DNA of 64,000 nt from Cytobacillus sp. FSL H8-0458 (GTDB lineage: Bacteria; Bacillota; Bacilli; Bacillales; Cytobacillaceae). The notes beneath the pieces were generated by a model. It saw only the letters and a list, made by a program, of their open reading frames with translations. It did not search any database and had not been told where the DNA came from. Shown here piece by piece: positions 22,079-30,388 of the stretch. The stretch lies in contig NZ_JBBOBR010000002.1 in the NCBI RefSeq assembly GCF_038002165.1, positions 186,001-250,000 of the forward strand, given 5' to 3'. The first letter of the stretch is position 1. Each line of letters starts with the position of its first letter. Made by a program: the position numbers and the translations under genes.

Positions 22079-23253
22079 CAGGTACTCACCCTTTCCTTAA
22101 ATCGAGAAAATCTCAGCGGCTCAATTGGGATGCAAGTTTCCTTTTCATTAAGCATTTCCTCTATTACTTTTCCAGTAACAGCGGCAAGGCTAATTCCGTC
22201 TCCCTCATGACCTGCTGCAATATAATAGTTTGGAATCCCCTCTACTTCTGACACAATTGGCAAGTGATCCTCCGTCCAGGGCCGCAAACCAGCATAGGAA
22301 CGTATGACCATCATGTCAGCCATTTTCGGATAAAATCGAATGGCCCGATTGGCAATGCATTTAATAATTTCATTGTTGATCTTTGTATTAAACCCAACAA
22401 ATTCCCGGCTGCTTCCAATCAGGAAGTTTTGACTTTCAGTTGGTTCAAAAACAAGGGCTACTCCGTATTTTTCAGTAATGGGGTCAACCTGGCGCCTGCC
22501 GCCAAATTTTGATATTAAGTAGCCAAATTCCATCACTTTTCTCGGTCCTACAAATTCCTGGCGTGATGCGACAATTATGTGGCCTTTTCTTGGTTTAATT
22601 GGAATAGACAAGTCCAGCATCTCTCCGATATATGGAGCCCATACACCTGCAGCATTAATAACATAGTTCGCGGTGAAAGTGCCATTAGATGTTTCAACGG
22701 TAAATGTACCGTCCGGCTCCCTTCTCATTCCAGTAACCTCAGTTTGTTTATGGGCCTTAGCGCCCATCTCCTTTGCCCCCTCAAGAAGGTTAAAGGCAAG
22801 AAGGTATGGATTAACAGTTGAATCTGTTGCACATTCTAAGCCGCCTAATAAATCATCAGCAAAATACTTTGAATCCTGGCGAATGTCCTGTCTGTCCAGC
22901 ATCCTGAACGGCAAGCCGGCCTCCTTTTGCCGGTCAACCCACTTTTGTGCGGCTTCCATTTCTTCTTCTGTCTCACAGACAAGGATGCTTCCAGGTGCAC
23001 GATATTCAAAAGGCTGCTTCAAATCTCTGCTTAATTCATCTACTAACTTCTGACTGACAAGTGACATTTGACTATCAAAGCCAGGATCTTTATCGATAGC
23101 TAAAATATTCCCGTCACAGCGGGATGACGTGCCACTGACAAATTCACCTTTTTCGATAACTGTTACATTTCTTCCTGATTTAGAAGTATAATAGGCAATT
23201 GCACAGCCTATGATTCCCCCGCCTATAACCAGAACGTCACAATGATTTCTCAC
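22078..23253 (-). CDS. FAD-dependent DAAO-family oxidoreductase, probable D-hydroxyproline dehydrogenase subunit
   Basis: A flavoprotein of the D-amino acid oxidase/glycine oxidase group. It has the N-terminal FAD site CDVLVIGGGIIGCAIAY and a C-terminal GLRPWTEDHLPIVSEVEG and GHEGDGISLAA. I choose the GTG at 23253, preceded by GAAGGGAAG, giving 391 residues. The ATG at 23304 lies within the sigma-54 promoter itself and could not be in the transcript. In Pseudomonas a homologous subunit forms a complex with HcnA/HcnB-like proteins, and genes for those lie in the divergent arm at 25424-26991. It should oxidise cis-4-D-hydroxyproline to the pyrroline. Confidence 0.88.
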   Translation of the reverse strand: MRNHCDVLVIGGGIIGCAIAYYTSKSGRNVTVIEKGEFVSGTSSRCDGNILAIDKDPGFDSQMSLVSQKLVDELSRDLKQPFEYRAPGSILVCETEEEMEAAQKWVDRQKEAGLPFRMLDRQDIRQDSKYFADDLLGGLECATDSTVNPYLLAFNLLEGAKEMGAKAHKQTEVTGMRREPDGTFTVETSNGTFTANYVINAAGVWAPYIGEMLDLSIPIKPRKGHIIVASRQEFVGPRKVMEFGYLISKFGGRRQVDPITEKYGVALVFEPTESQNFLIGSSREFVGFNTKINNEIIKCIANRAIRFYPKMADMMVIRSYAGLRPWTEDHLPIVSEVEGIPNYYIAAGHEGDGISLAAVTGKVIEEMLNEKETCIPIEPLRFSRFKERVST

Positions 23254-23291
23254 AAAACCAACTTCCCTTCGTCTTGTTACATCATTTTTTA

Positions 23292-23309
23292 ATGCAAATA
23301 ACATGCCAA
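23292..23309 (-). promoter_or_regulatory. Sigma-54 (-24/-12) promoter of the catabolic operon
   Basis: The minus strand reads TTGGCAT, five bases, TTGCAT. GG and GC are ten bases apart, as required by sigma-54 (consensus TTGGCAC-N5-TTGCA). The start would be near 23280, downstream of the ATG at 23304, which also fixes the GTG start of the first gene. It should be activated by the enhancer-binding protein encoded divergently at 23469. Confidence 0.9.
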
Positions 23310-23414
23310 CTTTTATAACCTTACTCAGAAATAAGAATCTTCTAATAATTATCCTTCTAGCCCAAACAGAGATTTTTTTGTTTTGTTCTTAATTGTCAAA
23401 AAATTTGATAAAAT

Positions 23415-23457
23415 AGTGTATAAAATATTAAACAGTGTATAAGAAAATTTACACACT
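23415..23457. promoter_or_regulatory. Candidate upstream activator sites, three GTGTATAA-like repeats
   Basis: AGTGTATAA occurs at 23415-23423 and 23434-23442 (19 bases apart), and its inverted relative TTTACACACT at 23448-23457. They lie 105-165 bases upstream of the minus-strand sigma-54 promoter, a usual distance for enhancer sites, and just before the regulator ATG, so they could serve activation and autocontrol. A possible sigma-A promoter for the regulator (TTGATA-16-TATTAA at 23404-23431) overlaps them. The binding protein is inferred. Confidence 0.5.
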
Positions 23458-23468
23458 AGGAGGCTGTC

Positions 23469-25079
23469 ATGTTTGAATTACCTTCAGTCAAAGAAATAAT
23501 TGAAAATAATTTCATCTGTCTTAACACAGATAATGAAAGTGCCTTAGTCAGTGTTTATTTAGATGATACCTTTGCTTCATTAGCTGATGCCTGCAAGCGT
23601 CATGCAGCCGTTGCCGTTGTAAATTCAAGCGGTCAAGTACTCGGCTCCATCACAAATGAACAAATCATTGATTTTTTGCATGATTCCTACAACCAATTAA
23701 AGGCTTTCTATGAAGCTGTCATCCATACATCGGACGCTTCAGTCACAGTGATTGATGCTGATGAACGTGTCCGCACATGGACAGAGGGAGCCGAAAAAAT
23801 CTTCTCTGTAAAAAAAGATGAGATTGTGGGCAAACCAATAATAGAATTCTTTGAACATCAGAATCTGCAAATCCTGGAATCCTTGTACAAAGGAAAAAGA
23901 ATCCGGGGAAAGCATCACCAGCCAAGATCTGATCTATTTGTCTTAATAAATTCAAACCCTGTTCACTTTAATGGACGAATTATCGGGGCTGTTGTATCGG
24001 AAACTGATGTGACAAGCCAGGTGGTTCTTAATGAGAAATTATTTAATATGTCGACTGAGGTTCACCGTTTAGAACAGGAGATGGCGAAATACAGACCTTC
24101 AGATCCCTTTAGATACATTAAAGGGAAAAGCGCGGTGATGGAAAAGACTGTAGAAATGGCGAAAAAGGTGTGCTCTGTCCGGTCAACTGTATTGATTTTA
24201 GGAGAAAGCGGAGTCGGCAAGGAGGTCTTTGCCAAATCCATTCATGAGGCAACTGAAGGACCTGAAGCACCATTTATATCAATTAATTGCGGTGCTATTC
24301 CAGCTTCATTATTTGAAAGCGAATTATTTGGCTATGAACGCGGGGCCTTTTCGGGTGCAGATCATAGAGGAAAAAAAGGAAAAATTGAGCTTGCTAGAGG
24401 GGGAACTCTTTTCCTGGATGAAATTGGCGAAATGCCTTTGGAAATGCAGGTCAAGATGCTTCGTGTGCTTCAAGAAAGAAAATATTACAAGGTTGGCGGT
24501 GAAAAAGAGATTGAAGCAAATTTCCGGGTAATTGCTGCAACCAATAGGGATTTAAAAGAATTAATAAACGAAGGCCAATTTCGGGAGGATTTATATTATC
24601 GGCTGAATGTTGTCAGTTTAAAAATCCCTCCGTTAAAAGAACGCTGTGAGGATATCGTTGAACTCATTCATTACTTTTTAAATGATTTTTCACTGCGCTA
24701 TCAGCGGCCGATCCATCATTTTTCACAGGAAGTTATGCAGGAAATGCTTCAATATGATTGGCCGGGCAATGTTCGGGAACTGCGTAATGTGGTTGAACGG
24801 CTGGTTGTTTTTGCAACAGATGGAGTCATTCGAAAAGAATATTTGCCATTCCACTCAGCAATGAGCTACCCAGCTGCATCTGATATGGATCTTCAGGAAA
24901 ACAGCATAGAAATAAAAACGGGCATTGTGCCGCTTCAGGAAGAAATGGATCGGCATGAAAAGCAAGTGCTCGAAAAAGCATTGGCATTAACCGGCGGCAA
25001 TAAATTAGAATGCTCGAAAAAACTGGGAATCACCCGAGCGACTCTTTACAATCGTCTCAAACGTCTTGGCTTAAGCTGA
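23469..25079 (+). CDS. Sigma-54-dependent transcriptional activator, CBS-like/PAS/AAA+/Fis
   Basis: A 536-residue enhancer-binding protein. Residues 1-75 look like a CBS-type small-molecule domain, about 80-195 are a PAS domain (VIHTSDASVTVIDADERVRTW), 215-450 are the AAA+ core, and about 490-536 are a Fis-type HTH (LECSKKLGITRATLYNRLKRLG). The core has Walker A GESGVGKE, the sigma-54 contact loop GAFSGA (usual GAFTGA with T to S), Walker B FLDEIGEMP and the R-finger region REDLYYRLNV. No receiver domain is present, so it probably senses a metabolite. It lies between the two arms and should drive both sigma-54 promoters. The ATG has AGGAGGCTGTC upstream. Confidence 0.95.
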   Translation: MFELPSVKEIIENNFICLNTDNESALVSVYLDDTFASLADACKRHAAVAVVNSSGQVLGSITNEQIIDFLHDSYNQLKAFYEAVIHTSDASVTVIDADERVRTWTEGAEKIFSVKKDEIVGKPIIEFFEHQNLQILESLYKGKRIRGKHHQPRSDLFVLINSNPVHFNGRIIGAVVSETDVTSQVVLNEKLFNMSTEVHRLEQEMAKYRPSDPFRYIKGKSAVMEKTVEMAKKVCSVRSTVLILGESGVGKEVFAKSIHEATEGPEAPFISINCGAIPASLFESELFGYERGAFSGADHRGKKGKIELARGGTLFLDEIGEMPLEMQVKMLRVLQERKYYKVGGEKEIEANFRVIAATNRDLKELINEGQFREDLYYRLNVVSLKIPPLKERCEDIVELIHYFLNDFSLRYQRPIHHFSQEVMQEMLQYDWPGNVRELRNVVERLVVFATDGVIRKEYLPFHSAMSYPAASDMDLQENSIEIKTGIVPLQEEMDRHEKQVLEKALALTGGNKLECSKKLGITRATLYNRLKRLGLS

Positions 25080-25100
25080 TTTAATATCCAGGCTTCAAAG

Positions 25101-25118
25101 TTGGTACGATTTTTGCAT
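25101..25118 (+). promoter_or_regulatory. Sigma-54 (-24/-12) promoter of the iron-sulfur/FAD subunit genes
   Basis: TTGGTAC, five bases, TTGCAT, with GG and GC ten bases apart. It lies between the regulator stop and the next gene; the predicted start near 25130 excludes the ATG at 25126 and fixes the start at 25156. Confidence 0.9.
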
Positions 25119-25155
25119 TGTATTTTTGCATATACCTGAAGAGGAGGATTTCCAA

Positions 25156-25431
25156 ATGAGTAACAATGAGGCACTTGTGATCTGCCGCTGTGAAGAGGTT
25201 ACCTATGGGCAGGTTTTCGCAACTGCAAAAGAACATCAGTGTACATCCAGGGAATTGAAGCTTAGAACAAGAGCTGGAATGGGATTTTGTGGAGGACGCA
25301 CTTGCAGGGTCATGGTCGATCGGATTATTGAAAGTATCGTCCCTAATACAGGCGAAGGTGAAATTCCCTTAAAATATCAGCCTCCAATTCGCCCTGTAAC
25401 TTTTGGAACGGCAGGTGATAATAATGGCTAG
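25156..25431 (+). CDS. BFD-like [2Fe-2S] small protein
   Basis: A 91-residue protein with CRC near the N-terminus (ALVICRCEEV) and GMGFCGGRTC further on. This is the four-cysteine pattern of bacterioferritin-associated-ferredoxin-like [2Fe-2S] domains. In related oxidoreductases this domain is often fused to the C-terminus of the HcnB-like subunit; here it is a separate gene. It is preceded by GAGGAGGATTTCC, and its stop overlaps the next ATG by eight bases. I infer it carries electrons within the D-hydroxyproline dehydrogenase complex. Confidence 0.85.
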   Translation: MSNNEALVICRCEEVTYGQVFATAKEHQCTSRELKLRTRAGMGFCGGRTCRVMVDRIIESIVPNTGEGEIPLKYQPPIRPVTFGTAGDNNG

Positions 25432-25756
25432 AATTATAGATCATCCGGTTTTAGGCAAATTAGATGATAGAAAAAAGATTCCATTCACCTTTGATGGAAA
25501 AGAATATGAAGCATATGAAACTGAAACAATCGCGGCAGCTCTGCTGGCAAACGGTGTGAGAACACTGCGGGTTCATGAGGAGAGTGGAACACCAAGAGGG
25601 TTTTATTGCAATATCGGCCACTGTATGGAATGCCGTGTACATGTTAATGGGCAGGCCAATATAAGAGCCTGTTTAACGGTTGTGAAGGAAAAAATGGCTG
25701 TTGAAAGAGGAAAGCATCATCCTAATCTAGTTAAAAGGATGGTGGAGAATCAATGA
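25424..25756 (+). CDS. HcnA-like [2Fe-2S] ferredoxin subunit
   Basis: A 110-residue plant-type ferredoxin-like protein. The Cys cluster YCNIGHCMECRVHVNG plus the later IRACLT gives C-x4-C-x2-C-x(n)-C, as in the gamma subunit of hydrogen cyanide synthase/opine oxidase/D-hydroxyproline dehydrogenase. The ATG at 25424 follows AGGTGATA; an upstream TTG at 25403 would overlap the previous gene more and is unlikely. The gene overlaps both neighbours by a few bases. Confidence 0.87.
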   Translation: MARIIDHPVLGKLDDRKKIPFTFDGKEYEAYETETIAAALLANGVRTLRVHEESGTPRGFYCNIGHCMECRVHVNGQANIRACLTVVKEKMAVERGKHHPNLVKRMVENQ

Positions 25757-26991
25757 CAGATGTAATCGTAATTGGAGCTGGGCCAGCCGGTTTAGCTGGT
25801 GCCATAGCCTGTGCTGAGTATGGCTTAAAAGTAACCGTCATTGATGAATTTGTCAGACCAGGCGGAAGATTAATCGGCCAATTGCACCAAGAACCATCTG
25901 GAGAATGGTGGAATGGAATAAAAGAATCAACTCGTCTGCACAACGAAGCACTGAAACTATCAGTAGATATCCGCTGCGGCGTTTCTGTATATAACCTTGA
26001 AAAAGATAAGGATTGCTGGAATGTTCATACTAATACAGGAACACTGATAGCTCCTTATATACTGGTAGCAACTGGTGCAGCTGAGTTCCCAATTCCTGTG
26101 CCAGGCTGGACTCTTCCAGGTGTTATGTCCATCGGGGCTGCTCAGGTCATGACGAATGTTCATCGGGTCGAGGTTGGGAAAAAAGGCATCATTATTGGTG
26201 CAAACATTCTAGCATTTGCAATTTTAAACGAGCTCCAATTAGCCGGAATTAATGTGGAACATATTGTGCTGCCTGAAAAGAGTCCGCTTAGCCAAAATGC
26301 CGGAGAACCAGAGGAAGTCTTGAAGTCACTTCTAAATGCGGCCCATCTTGCCCCGTCACCAATCTTGCGTTTCGGCAGCCGCTTTATGAAAAATAGAGGT
26401 TTCCGCAAATTAGGAATGAAATTTTACCCTAAAAGCGGCGTGAAGGTGAATGGAACACCATTGCAGCTAAGAAAAGCAGCACTTGAAATTCTTGGTAAGG
26501 ATCAGGTGGAAGGCGTCCTCACTGCAGATATTGATGCGAATGGTAACGTAATCAAAGGTACGGAAAAAATATACGAAGCAGATTTCGTGTGTATCGCAGG
26601 TGGCTTGTATCCGTTAGCAGAGCTTACAGCAGTTGCCGGCTGCCCATTCCATTACGTACCAGAACTTGGGGGACATGTTCCGCTTCATTCTGAAAAAATG
26701 GAAACTCCGCTCGAAGGATTATTTGTTGCCGGGAATATCACTGGCATTGAAAGCGGAAAAATCGCCATGGCCCAGGGAACAGCAGCAGGGATTTCGATTG
26801 CTAAATACGCTGGAAAAGGCAGCACTGACATCACCAAGAAGCTTGAACAGGCACTGAGAAACATTCATACAGTCCGTCAAAATGCTGCCATCCAATTCAA
26901 CCCTGAAATTGCAAACGGCCGGAGGAAGATCTATGAACTTTGGGACGATCTTTATGGGAAAGAACAGGATTCTTTACAGGAGATAGGATGA
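25753..26991 (+). CDS. HcnB-like FAD/NAD(P)-binding oxidoreductase subunit
   Basis: A 412-residue flavoprotein of the pyridine nucleotide-disulfide oxidoreductase fold. The FAD site is VIVIGAGPAGLAGAIACAEYG at the N-terminus, and GIIIGANILAFAILNEL holds the second nucleotide site. The C-terminal EGLFVAGNITGIESGKIAMAQG resembles HcnB/opine oxidase subunit A. It lacks the C-terminal BFD domain often seen in this family; that domain is the separate gene at 25156. With the DAAO-like protein of the other arm, these proteins would form a four-subunit dehydrogenase feeding electrons to the respiratory chain. Confidence 0.88.
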   Translation: MTDVIVIGAGPAGLAGAIACAEYGLKVTVIDEFVRPGGRLIGQLHQEPSGEWWNGIKESTRLHNEALKLSVDIRCGVSVYNLEKDKDCWNVHTNTGTLIAPYILVATGAAEFPIPVPGWTLPGVMSIGAAQVMTNVHRVEVGKKGIIIGANILAFAILNELQLAGINVEHIVLPEKSPLSQNAGEPEEVLKSLLNAAHLAPSPILRFGSRFMKNRGFRKLGMKFYPKSGVKVNGTPLQLRKAALEILGKDQVEGVLTADIDANGNVIKGTEKIYEADFVCIAGGLYPLAELTAVAGCPFHYVPELGGHVPLHSEKMETPLEGLFVAGNITGIESGKIAMAQGTAAGISIAKYAGKGSTDITKKLEQALRNIHTVRQNAAIQFNPEIANGRRKIYELWDDLYGKEQDSLQEIG

Positions 26992-27007
26992 AATGATAAT
27001 CATACGT

Positions 27008-27043
27008 AAAAAACCGCCCTCCCTATTCGGAGGCCGGTTCTTT
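27008..27043. terminator. Bidirectional terminator, overlapping the hisI stop
   Basis: ACCGCCCTCC pairs with GGAGGCCGGT around a six-base loop, A-rich on one side and T-rich on the other. The hisIE stop codon (27023-27025) lies in the stem-loop. It can end both the plus-strand FAD subunit transcript and the his operon. Confidence 0.85.
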
Positions 27044-27664
27044 CTTGTCATGCCGTTTATTAAGCACTTTTAAGACTTCGCTAAAAGGCAGGTCCTGCTC
27101 CCGGAGCAGCACCATCAAATGATAAATCAGGTCAGCCGCTTCCCATTTCAGTTCGTCCTTATCACGGTTTTTTGCAGCGATGATGACTTCTGCGGATTCT
27201 TCGCCGACCTTCTTCAGGATTTTATCCACGCCTTTTTCAAAAAGATAGGTCGTGTAGGCTCCTTCTGGGCGTGTCTTTTCGCGTTCTTCAATGACGTTTT
27301 CAAGAGTATTAAGGATTTCGTAATCAGATAAACCGCCTGATTCTTCCCCGTATACTCTTTCCTCAAAGCAGCTGACTGTTCCCTTGTGGCAGGCAGGTCC
27401 AGCTGGTTCAGCCAATACCACAATGGCATCCTGGTCACAGTCAAGCTTCATTTCTACAATTTTCTGCTTGTTTCCGCTTGTTGCCCCTTTGTGCCAGAGC
27501 TCATTGCGGGAACGGCTGAAAAACCAGGTCTCCCCTGTTTCCGCTGATTTTAAAAGAGATTCCCGATTCATATAGGCTAACGTTAATACCTCTTTTGTTT
27601 TCGCATCTTGCACAACAGCAGGGATCAGTCCCTTCTCATCAAACTTCACACTCTCGATATTCAT
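27023..27664 (-). CDS. hisI: Bifunctional phosphoribosyl-AMP cyclohydrolase/phosphoribosyl-ATP pyrophosphatase
   Basis: Catalyses steps 2 and 3 of histidine synthesis. The 213 residues have an N-terminal cyclohydrolase half with [21 protein letters not shown] and CDQDAI, CHKG and CF metal ligands. The C-terminal pyrophosphatase half has [17 protein letters not shown] and [14 protein letters not shown]. It is the last gene of the his operon and overlaps hisF by four bases. Normal length for a fused HisIE. Confidence 0.97.
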   Translation of the reverse strand: MNIESVKFDEKGLIPAVVQDAKTKEVLTLAYMNRESLLKSAETGETWFFSRSRNELWHKGATSGNKQKIVEMKLDCDQDAIVVLAEPAGPACHKGTVSCFEERVYGEESGGLSDYEILNTLENVIEEREKTRPEGAYTTYLFEKGVDKILKKVGEESAEVIIAAKNRDKDELKWEAADLIYHLMVLLREQDLPFSEVLKVLNKRHDKKEPASE

Positions 27665-28419
27665 CGGACAACCACCCCTTTTTCCTTAATATAGGATTTC
27701 ACTTCTGCCACAGATGTTTCTTTATAGTGAAAAATAGATGCTGCCAGTGCGGCATCCGCTTTCCCATCAATAAATGCTTCAGCGAAGTGATCGGCATTTC
27801 CTGCGCCGCCAGAAGCGATTACCGGAATCGAAACCGCCTCGCTGACTGCTTTTGTCAGCTTGATATCAAAGCCTTTTTTCTCTCCGTCCGAGTCCATGCT
27901 TGTGAGTAAAATTTCTCCGGCGCCGCGCTCAGCCGCTTCACGGGCCCAGGCAATGACTTCAAGATCAGTTGGTGTCCGGCCGCCATGTGTGTACACACGC
28001 CAGGAACCGAGCTCTTCATCATATTTAGCATCAATCGCCACAACGATACACTGTGACCCGAAGAAATTTGCCCCTTCTGTAATTAAATCAGGATTGTTTA
28101 CGGCAGCTGTATTAAGAGAAACCTTATCAGCCCCCGCCCGCAAAATTCGTTTCATATCTTCCAGCGCGTTAATCCCTCCGCCGACTGTAAAGGGAATGGC
28201 CAGCTCAGATGCAACAGCCTTCACAACTTCAACCATTGTTTTCCGTCCTTCATGAGAAGCGGAGATATCGAGGAAAACCAGCTCGTCAGCTCCCTGCCCA
28301 TCATAAAAGCGGGCAAGTTCAACCGGGTCACCTGCATCACGCAGCTGCACGAATTGCACCCCTTTTACTACACGGCCGTCCTTTACATCGAGACAGGGTA
28401 CGATGCGCTTCGTCAGCAT
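27661..28419 (-). CDS. hisF: Imidazole glycerol phosphate synthase, cyclase subunit
   Basis: TIM barrel that joins PRFAR with ammonia from HisH. The 252 residues carry the catalytic Asp in [14 protein letters not shown] near the N-terminus and the second Asp in [15 protein letters not shown], plus phosphate loops VGGGI and ASGGAG. It overlaps hisA by seven bases and hisI by four. Confidence 0.98.
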   Translation of the reverse strand: MLTKRIVPCLDVKDGRVVKGVQFVQLRDAGDPVELARFYDGQGADELVFLDISASHEGRKTMVEVVKAVASELAIPFTVGGGINALEDMKRILRAGADKVSLNTAAVNNPDLITEGANFFGSQCIVVAIDAKYDEELGSWRVYTHGGRTPTDLEVIAWAREAAERGAGEILLTSMDSDGEKKGFDIKLTKAVSEAVSIPVIASGGAGNADHFAEAFIDGKADAALAASIFHYKETSVAEVKSYIKEKGVVVR

Positions 28420-29150
28420 GATTCCTTCACCTCTTTCAGGGCTTCCGATACGGTAAATCGGCCTTCATATATTGCCTTTCCGACGATGGCCCCGGCAACA
28501 CCTTCAGATGCATATTCCTGAAGTTCCGCCAAATCAGCCAGCTGACTGACCCCGCCGGAGGCAATTACACTTTTGCCGCTTTCCCGCGCAAGCAGGCGAA
28601 CGGCTTCAACGTTAGGACCTGAAAGCATGCCGTCTGTTGCAATATCCGTAAAAATAAATGTCTCAGCACCAGCATCAGCAAACCTTTTCCCAAGGTCAAC
28701 CGCCTTGACTTCAGATGTCTCAAGCCAGCCATGTGTAGCCACATAGCCATTTTTCGCATCAAGTCCGACCGCTATGGCTTTGCCGTATTTACGGATCATG
28801 TCAATAGCAAACTCAGGATTGGAGACGGCGATGCTTCCAATGATTACGCGTGTTACACCATTATCAAGGTAATGAAGGATGTCTTCTTCTGTACGGATTC
28901 CCCCGCCAATCTGGACAGAGGCGCCAAGTTCACGGGCAGCCTGGATAACATACTGATCATTAACCCGCTTCCCATCCTTTGCTCCGTCAAGATCGACCAT
29001 ATGAATCCAGTCTGCTCCTTCTTCAGCAAACTTTTTAGCCATATCAAATGGGGAGTCGCCATACACCGTTTCCTTATCGTAATCCCCCTGCAGGAGCCGG
29101 ACGCACTTGCCGCCTCTCATATCGATTGCCGGATAGATGGTAAAACTCAT
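28413..29150 (-). CDS. hisA: Phosphoribosylformimino-5-aminoimidazole carboxamide ribotide isomerase
   Basis: Amadori-type isomerase, step 4 of the pathway. The 245-residue TIM barrel has the catalytic Asp in [14 protein letters not shown] and the second in [15 protein letters not shown], with [10 protein letters not shown] and IASGGVS phosphate loops. It is a paralogue of hisF next door. Overlaps with hisH by four bases. Confidence 0.98.
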   Translation of the reverse strand: MSFTIYPAIDMRGGKCVRLLQGDYDKETVYGDSPFDMAKKFAEEGADWIHMVDLDGAKDGKRVNDQYVIQAARELGASVQIGGGIRTEEDILHYLDNGVTRVIIGSIAVSNPEFAIDMIRKYGKAIAVGLDAKNGYVATHGWLETSEVKAVDLGKRFADAGAETFIFTDIATDGMLSGPNVEAVRLLARESGKSVIASGGVSQLADLAELQEYASEGVAGAIVGKAIYEGRFTVSEALKEVKESC

Positions 29151-29785
29151 TTCACAGACATCCTTTCTTCAGCCAGCTCGGTAAAATTGCGTAAAAGCGC
29201 CATGCCGAGCGAACTGCTTTTTTCAGGGTGGAACTGCATGCCGAACACATTGCCTCTGCCAACCACTGCCGGCACTTCTACATCATACAAACTCCTGCTG
29301 ATAACTACTTCTTTATCATCTGTATCTACAAAATAAGAATGGACGAAATAGACATAATTTTCATCAAGCCCTTTTAAAATCTGCGAACCCTGCAGGAATT
29401 CAAGACGGTTCCAGCCCATATGCGGAACTTTGTACGTTTCACCTTCTGCTGTTGCACCGGGAAACCGCCTCACATGGCCAGGCAGAAGCTGCAACCCTTC
29501 TGTCAGTCCATTTTCTTCACTGCTTTCAAATAAAAGCTGCATGCCAAGACAAATGCCAAGGAGCGGCTTGCCTGTATCAGCGAACTCCTTAACCAGATCT
29601 GCCAGGCCAGTAGAATTTAAGATACTCATTGCATCTTTGAAAGAGCCGACACCCGGTAAAATTAAAGCGTCTGCTTTCAGGAGCTCGGCTTTATTTTCAG
29701 AGAGGAAATAAGGGACTTCCAAACGTTCAAGTGCTTTACTGACACTGAACAAATTCCCCATTCCGTAATCGATGATGCCGATCAT
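29147..29785 (-). CDS. hisH: Imidazole glycerol phosphate synthase, glutamine amidotransferase subunit
   Basis: Class I amidotransferase that supplies ammonia to HisF. The 212 residues show [12 protein letters not shown] at the N-terminus, the nucleophile Cys in [13 protein letters not shown], and the His-Glu pair in [11 protein letters not shown]. Starts one base after the hisB stop. Complete and normal. Confidence 0.98.
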   Translation of the reverse strand: MIGIIDYGMGNLFSVSKALERLEVPYFLSENKAELLKADALILPGVGSFKDAMSILNSTGLADLVKEFADTGKPLLGICLGMQLLFESSEENGLTEGLQLLPGHVRRFPGATAEGETYKVPHMGWNRLEFLQGSQILKGLDENYVYFVHSYFVDTDDKEVVISRSLYDVEVPAVVGRGNVFGMQFHPEKSSSLGMALLRNFTELAEERMSVK

Positions 29786-30373
29786 TTACAACATCCCTTT
29801 CGTTGAGGGAACTCCCTTAATCCGCGGATCAATCGTCGTTGCTTCATCCAGCGCACGAGCTAGCGCTTTGAAAATCGCCTCAATGATGTGGTGTGTATTC
29901 TGTCCATAATGAACGATGACATGCAGGTTCATTCTCGCTTCAAGCGCAAGTTTCCAGAGAAACTCATGCACTAGCTCTGTATCAAATGTCCCAACCTTTT
30001 GGCTCGGGAACTCGGCACGCATCTCCAGGTGAGGGCGGTTGCTGAGGTCAACAACCACTTGAGCCAGCGCTTCGTCCATCGGAACAAAAGCATTTCCATA
30101 GCGCTTAATGCCTTTCTTATCTCCTAAAGCATCTTTAAGTACTTGGCCAAGGCAGATGCCAATGTCCTCTGTTGTGTGGTGATCATCAACGTCTGTATCG
30201 CCATTTGCAAGGATGTTCAAGTCAAATTGCCCGTGCTTGGCAAACAGGTCCAGCATATGTGTCATAAAAGGCACGCCTGTTTCCAGATCGCTTTTGCCTT
30301 CTCCGTCTATATTTAAGGATAGAGTGATATTCGTTTCATTGGTTTTACGTGAAATTTCGGCAGTTCTGGCCAT
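29786..30373 (-). CDS. hisB: Imidazoleglycerol-phosphate dehydratase
   Basis: Manganese enzyme for step 6. The 195 residues contain the two metal-binding motifs [11 protein letters not shown] and [15 protein letters not shown], plus the N-terminal [21 protein letters not shown] start. It is monofunctional (no phosphatase domain), as in other Bacilli. Located between hisD and hisH. Confidence 0.98.
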   Translation of the reverse strand: MARTAEISRKTNETNITLSLNIDGEGKSDLETGVPFMTHMLDLFAKHGQFDLNILANGDTDVDDHHTTEDIGICLGQVLKDALGDKKGIKRYGNAFVPMDEALAQVVVDLSNRPHLEMRAEFPSQKVGTFDTELVHEFLWKLALEARMNLHVIVHYGQNTHHIIEAIFKALARALDEATTIDPRIKGVPSTKGML

Positions 30374-30388
30374 GATTATTCCTCCAGC

